Below are positions 14,632 through 23,316 of a stretch of 45,095 nucleotides of DNA, in pieces. Position 1 is the first letter of the stretch. Every line of letters begins with the position of its first letter. The notes under the pieces were generated by a model. That model searched no databases. It was not told the DNA's origin and saw only the letters and a program-made list of their open reading frames with translations. This DNA comes from Rickettsiales bacterium. GTDB taxonomy: Bacteria; Pseudomonadota; Alphaproteobacteria; UBA8366. The position numbers and the translations under genes were made by a program. Location of the stretch: the NCBI GenBank assembly GCA_002724555.1, contig PBOZ01000103.1, positions 1 to 45,095 of the forward strand. Direction: 5' to 3'.

Positions 14632-15567
14632 TTACTCCGCTGCGTTCTCCAGGGTTGAAGGTGCTATCGAGAAACCTTCGTCAGCTTCTAGATCCGCAAT
14701 CAAGCTATTAATTTCTTCCTTCGTAAGTGAATTCATTGGGGGCAGTAATCTACCCCAATCCGGATCGTTGTGATAATGGCTGATGATTGCTTTGAGGGCC
14801 GGTACCAAGGTGCGCGATTGGATGATTTGACGCGTCTTTGTAATGGCTGCTTGAAGAGTATCGGCTTCCGGTGTTTCCCAATTTTTATAAACCTTGCGGA
14901 TGCCGATTGGATTAACATTGCCGGTCGCCGTAATACACCCAACACCGCCGCCCCGCAGCGTATCAAGCAGGAAGACTTCTGATCCGGCAAAGGTGCCAAA
15001 GCCGGGAAAATTTTCAAGGATCGCTTTTGTGTTAGACCAATCGCCACCGCTATCCTTCAAACCGACGACCGTATCAGGATATTCCTTGATGAGACGTCCA
15101 ATAAGATCGAGGCTAAATGGCGTCCCAGTTTGTGGTGGGATGTGATAAAGATAAATCTTCAGCTCATCGCTGCCTACCTGCTGGACGATTTCTGAAAAGA
15201 AAGCAAAGAGACCGTCGTCAGAGACGCCTTTGTAGTAAAACGGAGGCAGCATCAAAACGCCACCACAGCCGTGTCCGACTGCGTGTTTATTAAGGCGAAC
15301 TGCCTCATCGATCGAGCAGGCACCGGTACCAGGCATCAGTTTTTCGCTGGGTACGCCTGTTTCGATCAATGAATCAAGCAGAGACATCCGTTGGTCAGCC
15401 GATTGGGAATTTGCTTCGCTGGTCGTGCCGAATACGGCGAGGCCGTCCGCGCCTTGCGCTAATAGCCACCGGCAAAAGGCCGTAAATCGAGGTACATCTG
15501 GGCTCAAATCGGCTGTGAATGGTGTTAGAACTGGAGCCAATACGCCGCGGAAAAGCTGATCGGGCAT
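14632..15567 (-). CDS. Dihydrodipicolinate synthase / N-acetylneuraminate lyase family aldolase
   Basis: A 311-residue class I aldolase of the DapA/NanA superfamily, which forms a Schiff base with an alpha-keto acid. Lys171 in V-V-G-L-K-D-S-G-G-D is the Schiff-base lysine, and Tyr141 in Y-L-Y-H-I-P is the proton relay. The pyruvate-binding loop reads G-T-T-S-E rather than G-T-T-G-E, a change typical of members that are not true lysine-pathway DapA. The frame extends to 15630, but the ATG at 15567 (AAAGAGA upstream) gives the normal N-terminus. It follows the formyltransferase-like gene by 173 bases on the same strand. It may cleave or form a 4-hydroxy-2-keto acid; the substrate is unknown. 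Confidence 0.87.
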   Translation of the reverse strand: MPDQLFRGVLAPVLTPFTADLSPDVPRFTAFCRWLLAQGADGLAVFGTTSEANSQSADQRMSLLDSLIETGVPSEKLMPGTGACSIDEAVRLNKHAVGHGCGGVLMLPPFYYKGVSDDGLFAFFSEIVQQVGSDELKIYLYHIPPQTGTPFSLDLIGRLIKEYPDTVVGLKDSGGDWSNTKAILENFPGFGTFAGSEVFLLDTLRGGGVGCITATGNVNPIGIRKVYKNWETPEADTLQAAITKTRQIIQSRTLVPALKAIISHYHNDPDWGRLLPPMNSLTKEEINSLIADLEADEGFSIAPSTLENAAE

Positions 15568-15740
15568 AAAATTTTCTCTTTCGCATAGTTTCGAACAGTT
15601 TAAGGAGCTCTCGCCCTTTGGACAACGCATTTTGCCCTGTGAAGCCTACTAGTAACAGTGTGAGCGCCGCTAAGAGATACGCTTCATTGAGGTGTTTGGA
15701 CTTTTCAGGGAGTTCAAGTCCAAGACTAAAAACGGTTGGC

Positions 15741-16646
15741 TTAGCCGAGTTTGGCGCCAGCTGAAAGCTCCGCACTCGTCGCAAATTCGCTGGCGGCAAC
15801 TTTACCTTCCGTCCCCCGAACGCGCGTAACGTTTACTGCCCCGTTGCCGCAAGCGATAATTATTCCGTCGCTGGAAATATCAATTATTTCGCCGGGTGCG
15901 CCGGATGCGCTTTCTGCCTTGGTCGAGCCGTATAATTGAATTTCTGTTCCACCATAGGTAGTCCAGGCCCCAGGTACGGGGTCGGCACCGCGGATCATAT
16001 TATGGACGTCTAGAATTGGCTTTGTGAAATCGATTTCCACATCGGCCTTACGACACCAACTTTCGTAGGTTTTTTGGCTATGGTCTTGTTCGATGCGTGG
16101 GGCGTTGCCTTGTTTAACCAAATCGACGCTTTCCATCATGGCTTCCACGCCCATGGGAAATAACTTATCAAAATAAATTGTCCCGAGGGTATCGTTTTCT
16201 CCGATAGTACATTTCTTCTGCAGCAGTATTGGACCCTCATCCAGACCATTATCCGGCCAAAAAATACTGAGTCCAGTCTCCTGACGCCCCATAATGATCG
16301 GCCAATTAATTGCGCTCGGTCCCCGGTGAAGTGGGAGGAGAGACGGGTGGTACTGGATTGTATCGTGGGTTGGGAGATAGAGGGCCTCTTCTGGCACGAA
16401 TAGAGTGACGAATGCCATGACACAGAGATCTGGCGAAAGCGATTTCATCTGGTCCCAGACTACCGGATCTTTGTAACCCGTAGGTTGGAAAACCGGAAGA
16501 CCAGCTTGCTCAGCTGCGACCTTCAATGGGTCGGGTTTACCCTTGTCAGGCGCAACATAGACGCCGACGATCTCTTCGTCGCGCTCGATTAGTTTTTCTA
16601 GGACTGCCTGTCCAAAAGCCTGTTGACCGTGCACAATGAGACGCAT
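15741..16646 (-). CDS. 10-formyltetrahydrofolate hydrolase / formyltransferase-domain protein
   Basis: A 301-residue folate-dependent protein. It resembles the N-terminal hydrolase domain of animal 10-formyl-THF dehydrogenase (ALDH1L1) more than methionyl-tRNA formyltransferase: V-H-G-Q-Q-A-F-G-Q at the start, A-P-D-K-G-K-P-D-P-L near 32, Y-H-P-S-L-L-P-L-H-R-G near 99, and I-F-W-P-D-N-G-L-D-E-G-P near 128. His100 and Asp136 are spaced as the catalytic pair of that domain. A C-terminal oxidoreductase-like barrel (I-R-G-A-D-P-V-P-G-A-W-T near 215) is also present. It would release formate from 10-formyl-THF or formylate a small molecule. No aldehyde dehydrogenase domain follows. GAAAGGG precedes the ATG. 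The neighbouring DapA-like aldolase may share its pathway. Confidence 0.85.
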   Translation of the reverse strand: MRLIVHGQQAFGQAVLEKLIERDEEIVGVYVAPDKGKPDPLKVAAEQAGLPVFQPTGYKDPVVWDQMKSLSPDLCVMAFVTLFVPEEALYLPTHDTIQYHPSLLPLHRGPSAINWPIIMGRQETGLSIFWPDNGLDEGPILLQKKCTIGENDTLGTIYFDKLFPMGVEAMMESVDLVKQGNAPRIEQDHSQKTYESWCRKADVEIDFTKPILDVHNMIRGADPVPGAWTTYGGTEIQLYGSTKAESASGAPGEIIDISSDGIIIACGNGAVNVTRVRGTEGKVAASEFATSAELSAGAKLG

Positions 16647-16766
16647 GTGGGTGCCCTTTCCGTAAATTCCGTTTGTAATTCCTTGAAGACTTTAATCATT
16701 TCTATATAGAGCACTAAGCGGTCACGCCAGACCCGGTGGAGAGCCCCGCAGTAACTTGAGGTACCT

Positions 16767-17111
16767 ATGGCGCCGAAACGTAACCCGAAGAAGTTGAATA
16801 AGTTGCAACTGAAAACTCTTGCGATCCTCCAAGGTTTCGCGGAGACCGATATTGCCAGTCCAGGTGAGAACGATGGCGAGTTTCAACTCTCACAAATTCC
16901 ACGTCCTCATGGCGATCATTTCCACGTTGCCAAAGGCGTCGTAATGACCAGGGATGCAACGGGACTCTTCAACCGCGGCGTTTGGGCCGCACTGGAGCGT
17001 AAAGGGCTGATGCATTCCGGGGTGTTTCCATTAAGAACAATTCTGACTGCTGAAGGCATTGATTACGACACGGGTGTGAAGGAGCAAATCATTTATACCA
17101 GCGATCATTAA
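16767..17111 (+). CDS. Small conserved hypothetical protein
   Basis: A 114-residue soluble protein with a basic start (M-A-P-K-R-N-P-K-K-L-N-K-L-Q-L-K-T-L), then a helix and a strand region (G-D-H-F-H-V-A-K-G-V-V) and a W-A-A-L-E-R-K-G-L motif near 72-80. The last part resembles the recognition end of a winged helix. GAGG six bases before the ATG and a compact, compositionally normal reading frame support a real gene. I recall similar short proteins in alphaproteobacteria without an assigned role. It is flanked by divergent and convergent genes with no operon partner. Confidence 0.75.
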   Translation: MAPKRNPKKLNKLQLKTLAILQGFAETDIASPGENDGEFQLSQIPRPHGDHFHVAKGVVMTRDATGLFNRGVWAALERKGLMHSGVFPLRTILTAEGIDYDTGVKEQIIYTSDH

Positions 17112-17191
17112 TCCATGTTCATCCGTGTCTTTCCATAGGCTCATTCTTTACCAAGACCAGATTAGGTACTTCGCAGGTTTTTACTTCCAAA

Positions 17192-18139
17192 TTAATTTTT
17201 CGAAGGCTGTGTTGCCCGCCTAAGGCGGTCATTGATGGCATCGCCAAGCCCCTCATCAGGGATCGGGGCGACTGCGATGCCGGTGCAATTCAAAGCGTCC
17301 AATTCGTGAAGAAAACGGAAGAGGTTTGCGGCGGCTTCCGTCAGGTCCCCAGAGGGACTGAGGTTTCGCTTGCCATCGATGAGACCGAAGCCCAATAGTA
17401 CCTCACCATCTTCTACGCGTTTAGCGTTCATGCGAAGGGGCGTTTGCGGGGCGTAATGGCGCGACAGCATACCGGGCGATTTCGGACTGTGGTCGTCAGT
17501 TCCGGCATAGGTCACTGCGTGACCGATCACGTCTTCCAAGGTATCTATGCTTGTACCCCCAGTTCGAAGCAGCGTGGGCATGGTAGTGGAAAGATCTAGG
17601 ACCGTAGACTCAAGCCCAACGGTGCACGGGCCGCCATCCAAGACTAATGCCACTTCGTCACCAAAGTTGTTGACTACATGTTGCGCTTCGGTTGGGCTCA
17701 GACGATTTGATTTGTTGGCACTAGGTGCCGCGATAGGCAAATTTGATAACTCAAAAAGCCGCCGAGCTTGCGGCAAAGCAGGTACGCGCATTGCGACTGT
17801 CTTGTGCCCGGCACTTACCAATTTGGAAAGCACACAGTCACTAGTCCGAGGTAGCACGATACTCAGCGGTCCTGGCCAAAGAGCATCGGCCACCCGTTCC
17901 GCGAGATCATTAAATGTGGCGTAACGTTTGGCTGTCGATATGTCTGGGACATGAACGATCAACGGGTTGAAACTTGGCCGGTTTTTGGCTTTAAAAATTT
18001 TAGCAACCGCCGTATCGTCTAGGGCATTCGCGCCCAGCCCATAAACCGTCTCAGTGGGCAAGGAAACGAGTTCGCCTCTGCGAAGCAGTTCCGCCGCCTC
18101 TTTGATCGAGGCGTTTGTTATGGGGAGCAATCGTGCCAT
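17192..18139 (-). CDS. sua5: L-threonylcarbamoyladenylate synthase, two-domain Sua5 type
   Basis: A 315-residue enzyme that makes threonylcarbamoyl-AMP from threonine, bicarbonate and ATP for the t6A modification of tRNAs reading ANN codons. The YrdC domain (residues 1-200) shows L-P-T-E-T-V-Y-G-L-G near 28, I-F-K-A-K-N-R-P near 48 (the K-x-x-R ATP/bicarbonate site), and A-P-S-A-N-K-S near 137. The S-P-G-M-L-S-R-H-Y-A-P-Q-T-P-L segment near 222 is the linker typical of Sua5, and a C-terminal Rossmann-like Sua5 domain follows. This is the only housekeeping gene in the window. No strong ribosome binding site precedes the ATG. Confidence 0.94.
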   Translation of the reverse strand: MARLLPITNASIKEAAELLRRGELVSLPTETVYGLGANALDDTAVAKIFKAKNRPSFNPLIVHVPDISTAKRYATFNDLAERVADALWPGPLSIVLPRTSDCVLSKLVSAGHKTVAMRVPALPQARRLFELSNLPIAAPSANKSNRLSPTEAQHVVNNFGDEVALVLDGGPCTVGLESTVLDLSTTMPTLLRTGGTSIDTLEDVIGHAVTYAGTDDHSPKSPGMLSRHYAPQTPLRMNAKRVEDGEVLLGFGLIDGKRNLSPSGDLTEAAANLFRFLHELDALNCTGIAVAPIPDEGLGDAINDRLRRATQPSKN

Positions 18140-18235
18140 GATGCGGACTTAACGCGGGAGCCCGGAACGTGCAATCCCTACATGCGCCAAATCGTTCTAT
18201 GTTTCCAAGAATAACGGAATTTCAAGAGGGCTTTC

Positions 18236-19036
18236 ATGGCTGATATTACTAAAACTGCAAACGGCACACCGATCTGGATCAATGGGGAGGGGCCACCCGT
18301 AATCCTCGTCCATGGCGTGTTGATGGACCATCGGATGTGGGCCCATCAGGTGGCGACGCTCTCAGACAGCTATCGTGTGATCTGCCTCGATATGTTGGGG
18401 CATGGTGATGCTCCAAACCCACCTGGCAAGCGCACACTCGCAGATTTTACTGGTCAGGTCGAAGAGGTGATCGCGGAATTCTGCGCAGGCGCGCGCCCAG
18501 TTCTTGGTGGTTTTTCGATGGGGGGTCTGATCACTCAAGCCTTCGGTGCCACACGACATTCTGATCTTGCCGGTCTAATAATCCTCAATGCCGTGTATGA
18601 CCGCACCCGGGATGAAGCAGCGATAGTGCGTGAGCGATCGAAGATGATGGTTGCGGAAGGTGTTAAGGCGACCATTGATGGTGCGCGAGCCCGCTGGTTC
18701 CGCGAAGATGAAGTAGCGAAACACGGCGATATGATTGACGAAATCTGTGGTTGGATGGAGGACGGTGATTTTTCCGCCAAATGCAAGGCGCATTGGGTCT
18801 TCGCCACATCCGATGATCAGGTGGCTGGTTCACTGGGTGAAATTTCCTGTCCGACCCTTATTATGACAGGCGATGGTGATGCCGGGTCAACACCCCACAT
18901 GTCACAAGCCATGGCGCATGCAATTCCCAATTCTGAACTGCATATTCTTGACCGCCAACAACACATGATGCCTGTTCTGGATGCCACTCGGGTGACCGGG
19001 CTGATGCGCGGTTTTTTAGATCGAGCAACGTTATAA
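18236..19036 (+). CDS. Alpha/beta hydrolase
   Basis: A 266-residue alpha/beta hydrolase. The oxyanion strand reads V-I-L-V-H-G near 22-27, the nucleophile elbow is G-G-F-S-M-G-G with Ser94, and the acid and base are probably Asp215 (T-G-D-G-D) and His243 (Q-Q-H-M-M). A lid is inserted between about 125 and 190. The length is typical of esterases and C-C hydrolases. GAGGG lies about six bases before the ATG. It is followed by a SnoaL-like gene and a Baeyer-Villiger monooxygenase on the same strand. A hydrolase that opens the ester or lactone made by such a monooxygenase is a common pairing, and that is the likely job. Confidence 0.9.
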   Translation: MADITKTANGTPIWINGEGPPVILVHGVLMDHRMWAHQVATLSDSYRVICLDMLGHGDAPNPPGKRTLADFTGQVEEVIAEFCAGARPVLGGFSMGGLITQAFGATRHSDLAGLIILNAVYDRTRDEAAIVRERSKMMVAEGVKATIDGARARWFREDEVAKHGDMIDEICGWMEDGDFSAKCKAHWVFATSDDQVAGSLGEISCPTLIMTGDGDAGSTPHMSQAMAHAIPNSELHILDRQQHMMPVLDATRVTGLMRGFLDRATL

Positions 19037-19125
19037 GGTATTCTTCGTTCTGAATCCGTATTGCCCCCACGTCTCTACAGACTAATTCTTGAGACGGAAT
19101 TCATGCTGAACTGAGGAGAGCGATC

Positions 19126-19512
19126 ATGGTACCCAACAGTGAGGAACGTGACGCTATTTTTAAGAAATTTGGTCGCGCTTTTTTTAAGCAGGATCTTGAT
19201 CTTATGTACGAAGTGGTGACACCTGACTTCAATTGGACCGTCGATGATGGAGACAAGGTTCATGTGCTCGATAGCCGCGAAAAGATTGGCAATTTTTTTG
19301 AGCAGCGCCGCGGCAAATTCGAGAACGTGCGGTTTGATGATATTGTTTTTCATCATGCGCCGGATGCGACCTTCATGACATACCGGATGACGGGCACTGA
19401 GGTCGCAACCGGTGAGGCATTTGCTAAGGTAGGCGTGGAGCGCTACAGCTTTCGAAACAACAAACTAACCGTAAAAGATGTTTACAGCCGGCCAGTGGAG
19501 GCAGAGGTCTAG
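19126..19512 (+). CDS. NTF2-like / SnoaL-like protein
   Basis: A 128-residue protein with the cone-shaped alpha+beta fold of the NTF2 superfamily. The helical start (A-I-F-K-K-F-G-R-A-F-F-K-Q-D-L-D-L-M-Y-E) leads to V-V-T-P-D-F-N-W-T-V and ends with strands carrying Y-R-M-T-G-T-E and V-E-R-Y-S-F-R-N-N-K. Family members are isomerases, dehydratases or binding proteins for small molecules. A strong GAGGAGAG precedes the ATG. It lies six bases before the monooxygenase gene, so it is probably co-translated and may assist that enzyme or process its product. The catalytic residues cannot be assigned. Confidence 0.82.
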   Translation: MVPNSEERDAIFKKFGRAFFKQDLDLMYEVVTPDFNWTVDDGDKVHVLDSREKIGNFFEQRRGKFENVRFDDIVFHHAPDATFMTYRMTGTEVATGEAFAKVGVERYSFRNNKLTVKDVYSRPVEAEV

Positions 19513-19518
19513 AGTTTT

Positions 19519-21153
19519 TTGGATCACGTACGTCGCTCTAAAATGAAAGAGAAAATTCCAACTTACGAAGTCATTGTTATTGGCGGCGGTATATCCGGTA
19601 TGTATCTGACCTATCGCTTGCGGGAGCTTGGAATGCATTTTCGCGTATTCGAAGCTGGTGCCGATGTTGGCGGGACCTGGTATTGGTGCCGATATCCAGG
19701 CGCAAGGTTTGATTCTGAAAGCTGGTCCTACGGATACTTTTTCGATGAAGAATTATTGCAGGAATGGGAATGGAAAGAGCATTTCTCGCCACAACCAGAT
19801 ACACTCGAATACTTAAATTTTGTTGCGAAAAAATTCGACTTGCGCCGTGACATGACTTTTAATGCGCGGGTTACCGCTGCGAAATTCGACGATGAGGGCA
19901 ATCATTGGACAGTGACTTTCGAAGACGGAAGTCAAGCGCGGGCGACGCTGTTAATCACGGGTCTTGGGGTTCTCTCCGAGCCCACTCTGCCAAACATTCC
20001 GGGACGAGACGAATTCAAGGGTCTAGCATTTCACACCGCACGTTGGCCCCACGAACCGGTTTCATTCGCCGGTAAGCGGGTGGGTGTCATTGGTACGGGT
20101 GCGACTGCGATCCAAGCGATCCCAGAAATTGCCAAGACAGCTGGACATCTAAGCGTATTTCAGCGGCATCCTAATTGGGCCGCTCCGCTTCATAATTCGA
20201 AGATTACTTCGAAGGAACAAAAGGAAATTAAATCTCGCTACCACGAAATCTATGCGCGGTGCTGGGAGACAGTCGGCTGCTTTATTCATACTCCTGATCC
20301 CCGTAGTGCACTGGACATGACACCAGAAGAGCGGGAAGAATTTTGGGAAAAACTGTATTCGGAACCTGGTTTTGGTATCTGGATCGGCAATTACCGGGAC
20401 GTCTTGACCGATGAGCGCGCCAATGCACTCGCTACTGAATATATGTCTCGCAAAATCAAGGAACGTGTCAACGATCCGGCGGTTGCGGAGAAATTGATCC
20501 CGAAGAATCACGGCTTTGGCCTGCGTCGCCTGCCGCTCGAAAGTGGCTATTTCGAAGCTTATAACCGACCAAATGTGCGTCTCGTCGACGTGCTGGAAAA
20601 GCCGATTGAACGGATTAATGCAAATGGTGTGCGAACTGCTGATGAGCAGCACGACCTTGATATTCTGGTGTATGCTACCGGATTTGACGGAGTGACTGGC
20701 GGCTACGACCGTATCGACTTTCGTGGGCCAGGGGGACGGCGGCTCAAAGACGAATGGAAGGATGAATTGCCGAAAACCTTCCTGGGTGTGCTTAATGACG
20801 GCTTCCCTAACTTGCTAATGGTATTGGGGCCGCACACCTCGCGTGGCAATATTCCACGTCATATTGAGAAGATTGTGGATTTCAATATTGCCCTGGTCCG
20901 CCATATGCGGGATCAAGGCTATAGCCGCGTTGAGGCTCGCCCAGGGGAGGCAGCGAAATGGTTGGCTCAAGTCATCGAAGTAAATGAAGGGCGTCTCGCT
21001 GGCAAAATCCCAAGCTGGCAGACCGGTGTAAATTCGAATGTCCCGGGACGGCAAAGCATACGTGTACTTGGATATTACGGAGGTGCCGTGCGTTACCGCG
21101 AAATCGCAGAGAGGGTTGCAGCCGGTGGATACAAAGAACTCATGTTCCACTGA
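19519..21153 (+). CDS. Flavin-dependent Baeyer-Villiger monooxygenase
   Basis: A 544-residue FAD- and NADPH-dependent monooxygenase that inserts oxygen next to a ketone to give an ester or lactone. The FAD motif G-G-G-I-S-G is at 22-27 and the NADP motif G-T-G-A-T-A near 192. Between them lies F-K-G-L-A-F-H-T-A-R-W-P (166-177), an exact fit to the F-x-G-x-x-x-H-x-x-x-W-P fingerprint that marks class B Baeyer-Villiger enzymes. The later Y-A-T-G-F-D block is also typical. The start is probably the TTG at 19519; the ATG at 19543 is the alternative and still precedes the FAD motif. With the upstream hydrolase it forms a ketone-degrading pair. Confidence 0.93.
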   Translation: MDHVRRSKMKEKIPTYEVIVIGGGISGMYLTYRLRELGMHFRVFEAGADVGGTWYWCRYPGARFDSESWSYGYFFDEELLQEWEWKEHFSPQPDTLEYLNFVAKKFDLRRDMTFNARVTAAKFDDEGNHWTVTFEDGSQARATLLITGLGVLSEPTLPNIPGRDEFKGLAFHTARWPHEPVSFAGKRVGVIGTGATAIQAIPEIAKTAGHLSVFQRHPNWAAPLHNSKITSKEQKEIKSRYHEIYARCWETVGCFIHTPDPRSALDMTPEEREEFWEKLYSEPGFGIWIGNYRDVLTDERANALATEYMSRKIKERVNDPAVAEKLIPKNHGFGLRRLPLESGYFEAYNRPNVRLVDVLEKPIERINANGVRTADEQHDLDILVYATGFDGVTGGYDRIDFRGPGGRRLKDEWKDELPKTFLGVLNDGFPNLLMVLGPHTSRGNIPRHIEKIVDFNIALVRHMRDQGYSRVEARPGEAAKWLAQVIEVNEGRLAGKIPSWQTGVNSNVPGRQSIRVLGYYGGAVRYREIAERVAAGGYKELMFH

Positions 21154-21181
21154 CGTCATGTCAATCGGAAGTAGACCGGGC

Positions 21182-21352
21182 TCAATCAAGTAAAGATAAA
21201 TTGGTCATATTGTCCATATAGAGATAGCCGAGGGCGCTTGGGTGTAAGCCGTCGCCACAATCGTGGATCGGTAACATTTGTGTTGAAACATCGGGGTCAG
21301 TGCGGGGTATGTCGAAACCTGTGATGCCGTTTGGCATACCGCTAGTCCGGAT
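21182..21352 (-). pseudogene. Remnant of an SGNH/GDSL hydrolase C-terminus
   Basis: On the minus strand of this otherwise empty stretch, 56 codons from 21352 to the TGA at 21182 read I-R-T-S-G-M-P-N-G-I-T-G-F-D and later H-D-C-G-D-G-L-H-P-S-A-L-G-Y, ending L-S-L-L-D. This is the standard end of SGNH/GDSL esterases, including the D-x-x-H block (D-G-L-H) with the catalytic Asp and His. A TAG stands directly upstream at 21353-21355 in the same frame, and no N-terminal G-D-S block is present in the space before 21479. It is therefore a decayed fragment of an esterase gene, not a working gene. Confidence 0.75.
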
Positions 21353-21481
21353 CTAATGATAAAAATTACTCAAGAAATCTAAGGCAATTTGTTTAATGCA
21401 ATAGTATTGTAGTTTCTGCATAATTAAAATTGTTTTGAATTTTTTTCGTTTTGCTGGGCCGTTCTAACAGGAGATGACGTG
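21353..21481. other. AT-rich stretch upstream of the TPR gene
   Basis: The rest of the 325-base space between the monooxygenase and TPR genes is strongly AT-rich, especially 21360-21460, and probably holds the promoter of the TPR gene. A CAATA-G-TATTG inverted repeat lies near 21400. I cannot fix -35 and -10 boxes with confidence. Confidence 0.4.
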
Positions 21482-23161
21482 ATGGATGAATATTTCTCAC
21501 TGGGCCCTTATGCGCGGAATATTTCAACGTGTTCGGATGAGGCTCAAACTTGGTTCAATCGTGGGCTTAATTGGTGCTACGCTTTCCATCATAAGGAAGC
21601 TATCAGGTGTTTCGAGAAGGTGATAGAACTCGATCCCGATTGTCCCATGGGTTATTGGGGTATCGCCTATGCGACCGGTCCTTATTACAATATCCCTTGG
21701 GAAAAAATGTCACCTTCTGGGAGGCCGCTCGCGATTTCTACTGCCTACGAAAATGCCCGAAAGGCTGCCGACCTCTCAGTAAGCGGTGATGTAGACGCCG
21801 TCGAAAGGGCCTTGTGCGGTGCTCTCATACGGAGATTTCAGGCGAATAATATTGATGAACTCGAAATTTTATCCCAATGGGACGATGATTATGCGGATGC
21901 TATGCGTGATGTTTATCATGAATTTTCTAATGATTACGATGTTTGTGCCTTAACGGCTGAAGCTCTAATGGTGCGAACACCGTGGAAGCTCTGGGATTTA
22001 CAGAACCGTGTCCCTGCAGAAGGGACGGATACGCTGGAGGCTATTAATATCATTGAGACAGCATTGGCGCGTATTGAGCAGGACAAAGATGCGCCGCATG
22101 CGGGACTGCTGCATTTTTATATCCATATTATGGAAATGTCACCGGAGCCAGAACGTGCGCTCGAGGCCTCGGACAAACTGCGGCCGCTGGTGCCTGGTTC
22201 GGGACACCTTATCCATATGCCATCGCACATTTATGTATTGTGCGGTGAATACGAGAAAACAATTACTTCTAACATCGAGGCTGCGGAGGCTGACGAAAAG
22301 TATCTCGAATACGACGGCGAACTCGGTATTTATTATGTCTACCTTCTGCACAACATTCATTTCCAGATGTATGGTGCGTTTTTTTCCGGACAGTATGAAC
22401 ATGCGATCCGCGCCGCGCGGCAGATGGAGGCGATTGTTCGCCCAGAGTATCTGCTCTCCGATCATCCCTTTTTAGTAAATTACCTCGAAGCTTTTTATGG
22501 TATGAAGGCGCACGTCTTGATCCGGTTTGGGAAATGGCAAGAGATCTTGGATGAGCCGTTGCCGCAGGACCCGGAATTGTTCTGCGTAACCCATGCAGTC
22601 TGGCAATATGCCAAAGGAATTGCCCACGCAGTTCTGGGAAACATCGATGACGCTATGGCCCAACAACGGCTGTTGCGGGAAGCGGTGAGTAATCTTCCAA
22701 AGGATCGCATCGTGTTTCAGAATGACACTAGAGACATCTTAGCTGTAGCCGGGCCAATGCTGGCGGGGGAGTTGGATTACCGGCTTGGTAAATACGACTC
22801 CGCCTTTAGAAATTTACGCACAGCTGTGAAACTTTATGACAATCTGAACTACTCGGAACCTTGGTCTTGGATGATGCCACCGCGCCACGCATTAGGTGCA
22901 CTGCTCCTTGAGCAAGGTCATGTCGAAGAGGCCGCTAGCGTCTACCGCGCGGATTTAGGTTTGGACGATACACTCGTACGGCCGTCGCAACATCGGAATA
23001 ATATTTGGGGTCTGGTTGGCTATGCAGAGTGCTGCGAAAAATTGGACGATCAAGAAACCTTGGACGCGATCCAACCGGAACTGGAGAAGGCTCAAAGAAT
23101 TGCTGACGATACTATCGACGTTTCATGCTTTTGTCGTATTGGTCATGAGTGTTGTGAGTAG
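21482..23161 (+). CDS. Tetratricopeptide repeat protein
   Basis: A 559-residue soluble protein built of helical repeats. The first TPR is clear (W-F-N-R-G-L-N-W-C-Y-A-F-H-H-K-E-A-I-R-C-F-E near 22-44, then I-E-L-D-P-D-C-P-M-G-Y-W-G). Less regular repeats continue through L-H-F-Y-I-H-I-M-E near 205, A-R-Q-M-E-A near 305 and G-A-L-L-L-E-Q-G near 475. This pattern matches TPR proteins of unknown function common in environmental bacteria. The C-terminus is unusually rich in cysteine (C-F-C-R-I-G-H-E-C-C-E), suggesting metal or disulfide binding. AGGAG precedes the ATG at 21482; a GTG one codon earlier is possible. No clear operon partner is present. Confidence 0.85.
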   Translation: MDEYFSLGPYARNISTCSDEAQTWFNRGLNWCYAFHHKEAIRCFEKVIELDPDCPMGYWGIAYATGPYYNIPWEKMSPSGRPLAISTAYENARKAADLSVSGDVDAVERALCGALIRRFQANNIDELEILSQWDDDYADAMRDVYHEFSNDYDVCALTAEALMVRTPWKLWDLQNRVPAEGTDTLEAINIIETALARIEQDKDAPHAGLLHFYIHIMEMSPEPERALEASDKLRPLVPGSGHLIHMPSHIYVLCGEYEKTITSNIEAAEADEKYLEYDGELGIYYVYLLHNIHFQMYGAFFSGQYEHAIRAARQMEAIVRPEYLLSDHPFLVNYLEAFYGMKAHVLIRFGKWQEILDEPLPQDPELFCVTHAVWQYAKGIAHAVLGNIDDAMAQQRLLREAVSNLPKDRIVFQNDTRDILAVAGPMLAGELDYRLGKYDSAFRNLRTAVKLYDNLNYSEPWSWMMPPRHALGALLLEQGHVEEAASVYRADLGLDDTLVRPSQHRNNIWGLVGYAECCEKLDDQETLDAIQPELEKAQRIADDTIDVSCFCRIGHECCE

Positions 23162-23168
23162 AATTTGG

Positions 23169-23191
23169 GGAGCCTAATTTGAGACGGCTCC
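23169..23191 (+). terminator. Possible transcript-end hairpin after the TPR gene
   Basis: GGAGCC (23169-23174) and GGCTCC (23186-23191) form a perfect six-pair stem around an 11-base loop, eight bases after the TPR stop codon. There is no T tract, so it may act only as an RNA-stabilising end or with Rho. Confidence 0.3.
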
Positions 23192-23316
23192 AGATCGATG
23201 TTATTGGTTGATTGTGGGAGTTGCGGCAACGGTTCGTCTAACAGCAAGGGCCTGTCCGGCGTTTTGCGGGAAGGGGTCTATAGATCGCTGTATCTGACAT
23301 TTTACTCGGCGGTTTA

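Noticed and set aside
14621-14642. CAGCGG/CCGCTG hairpin as a terminator of the aldolase gene
   Set aside because: The stem includes coding bases of the aldolase, the loop is ten bases and no T run follows on the minus strand.
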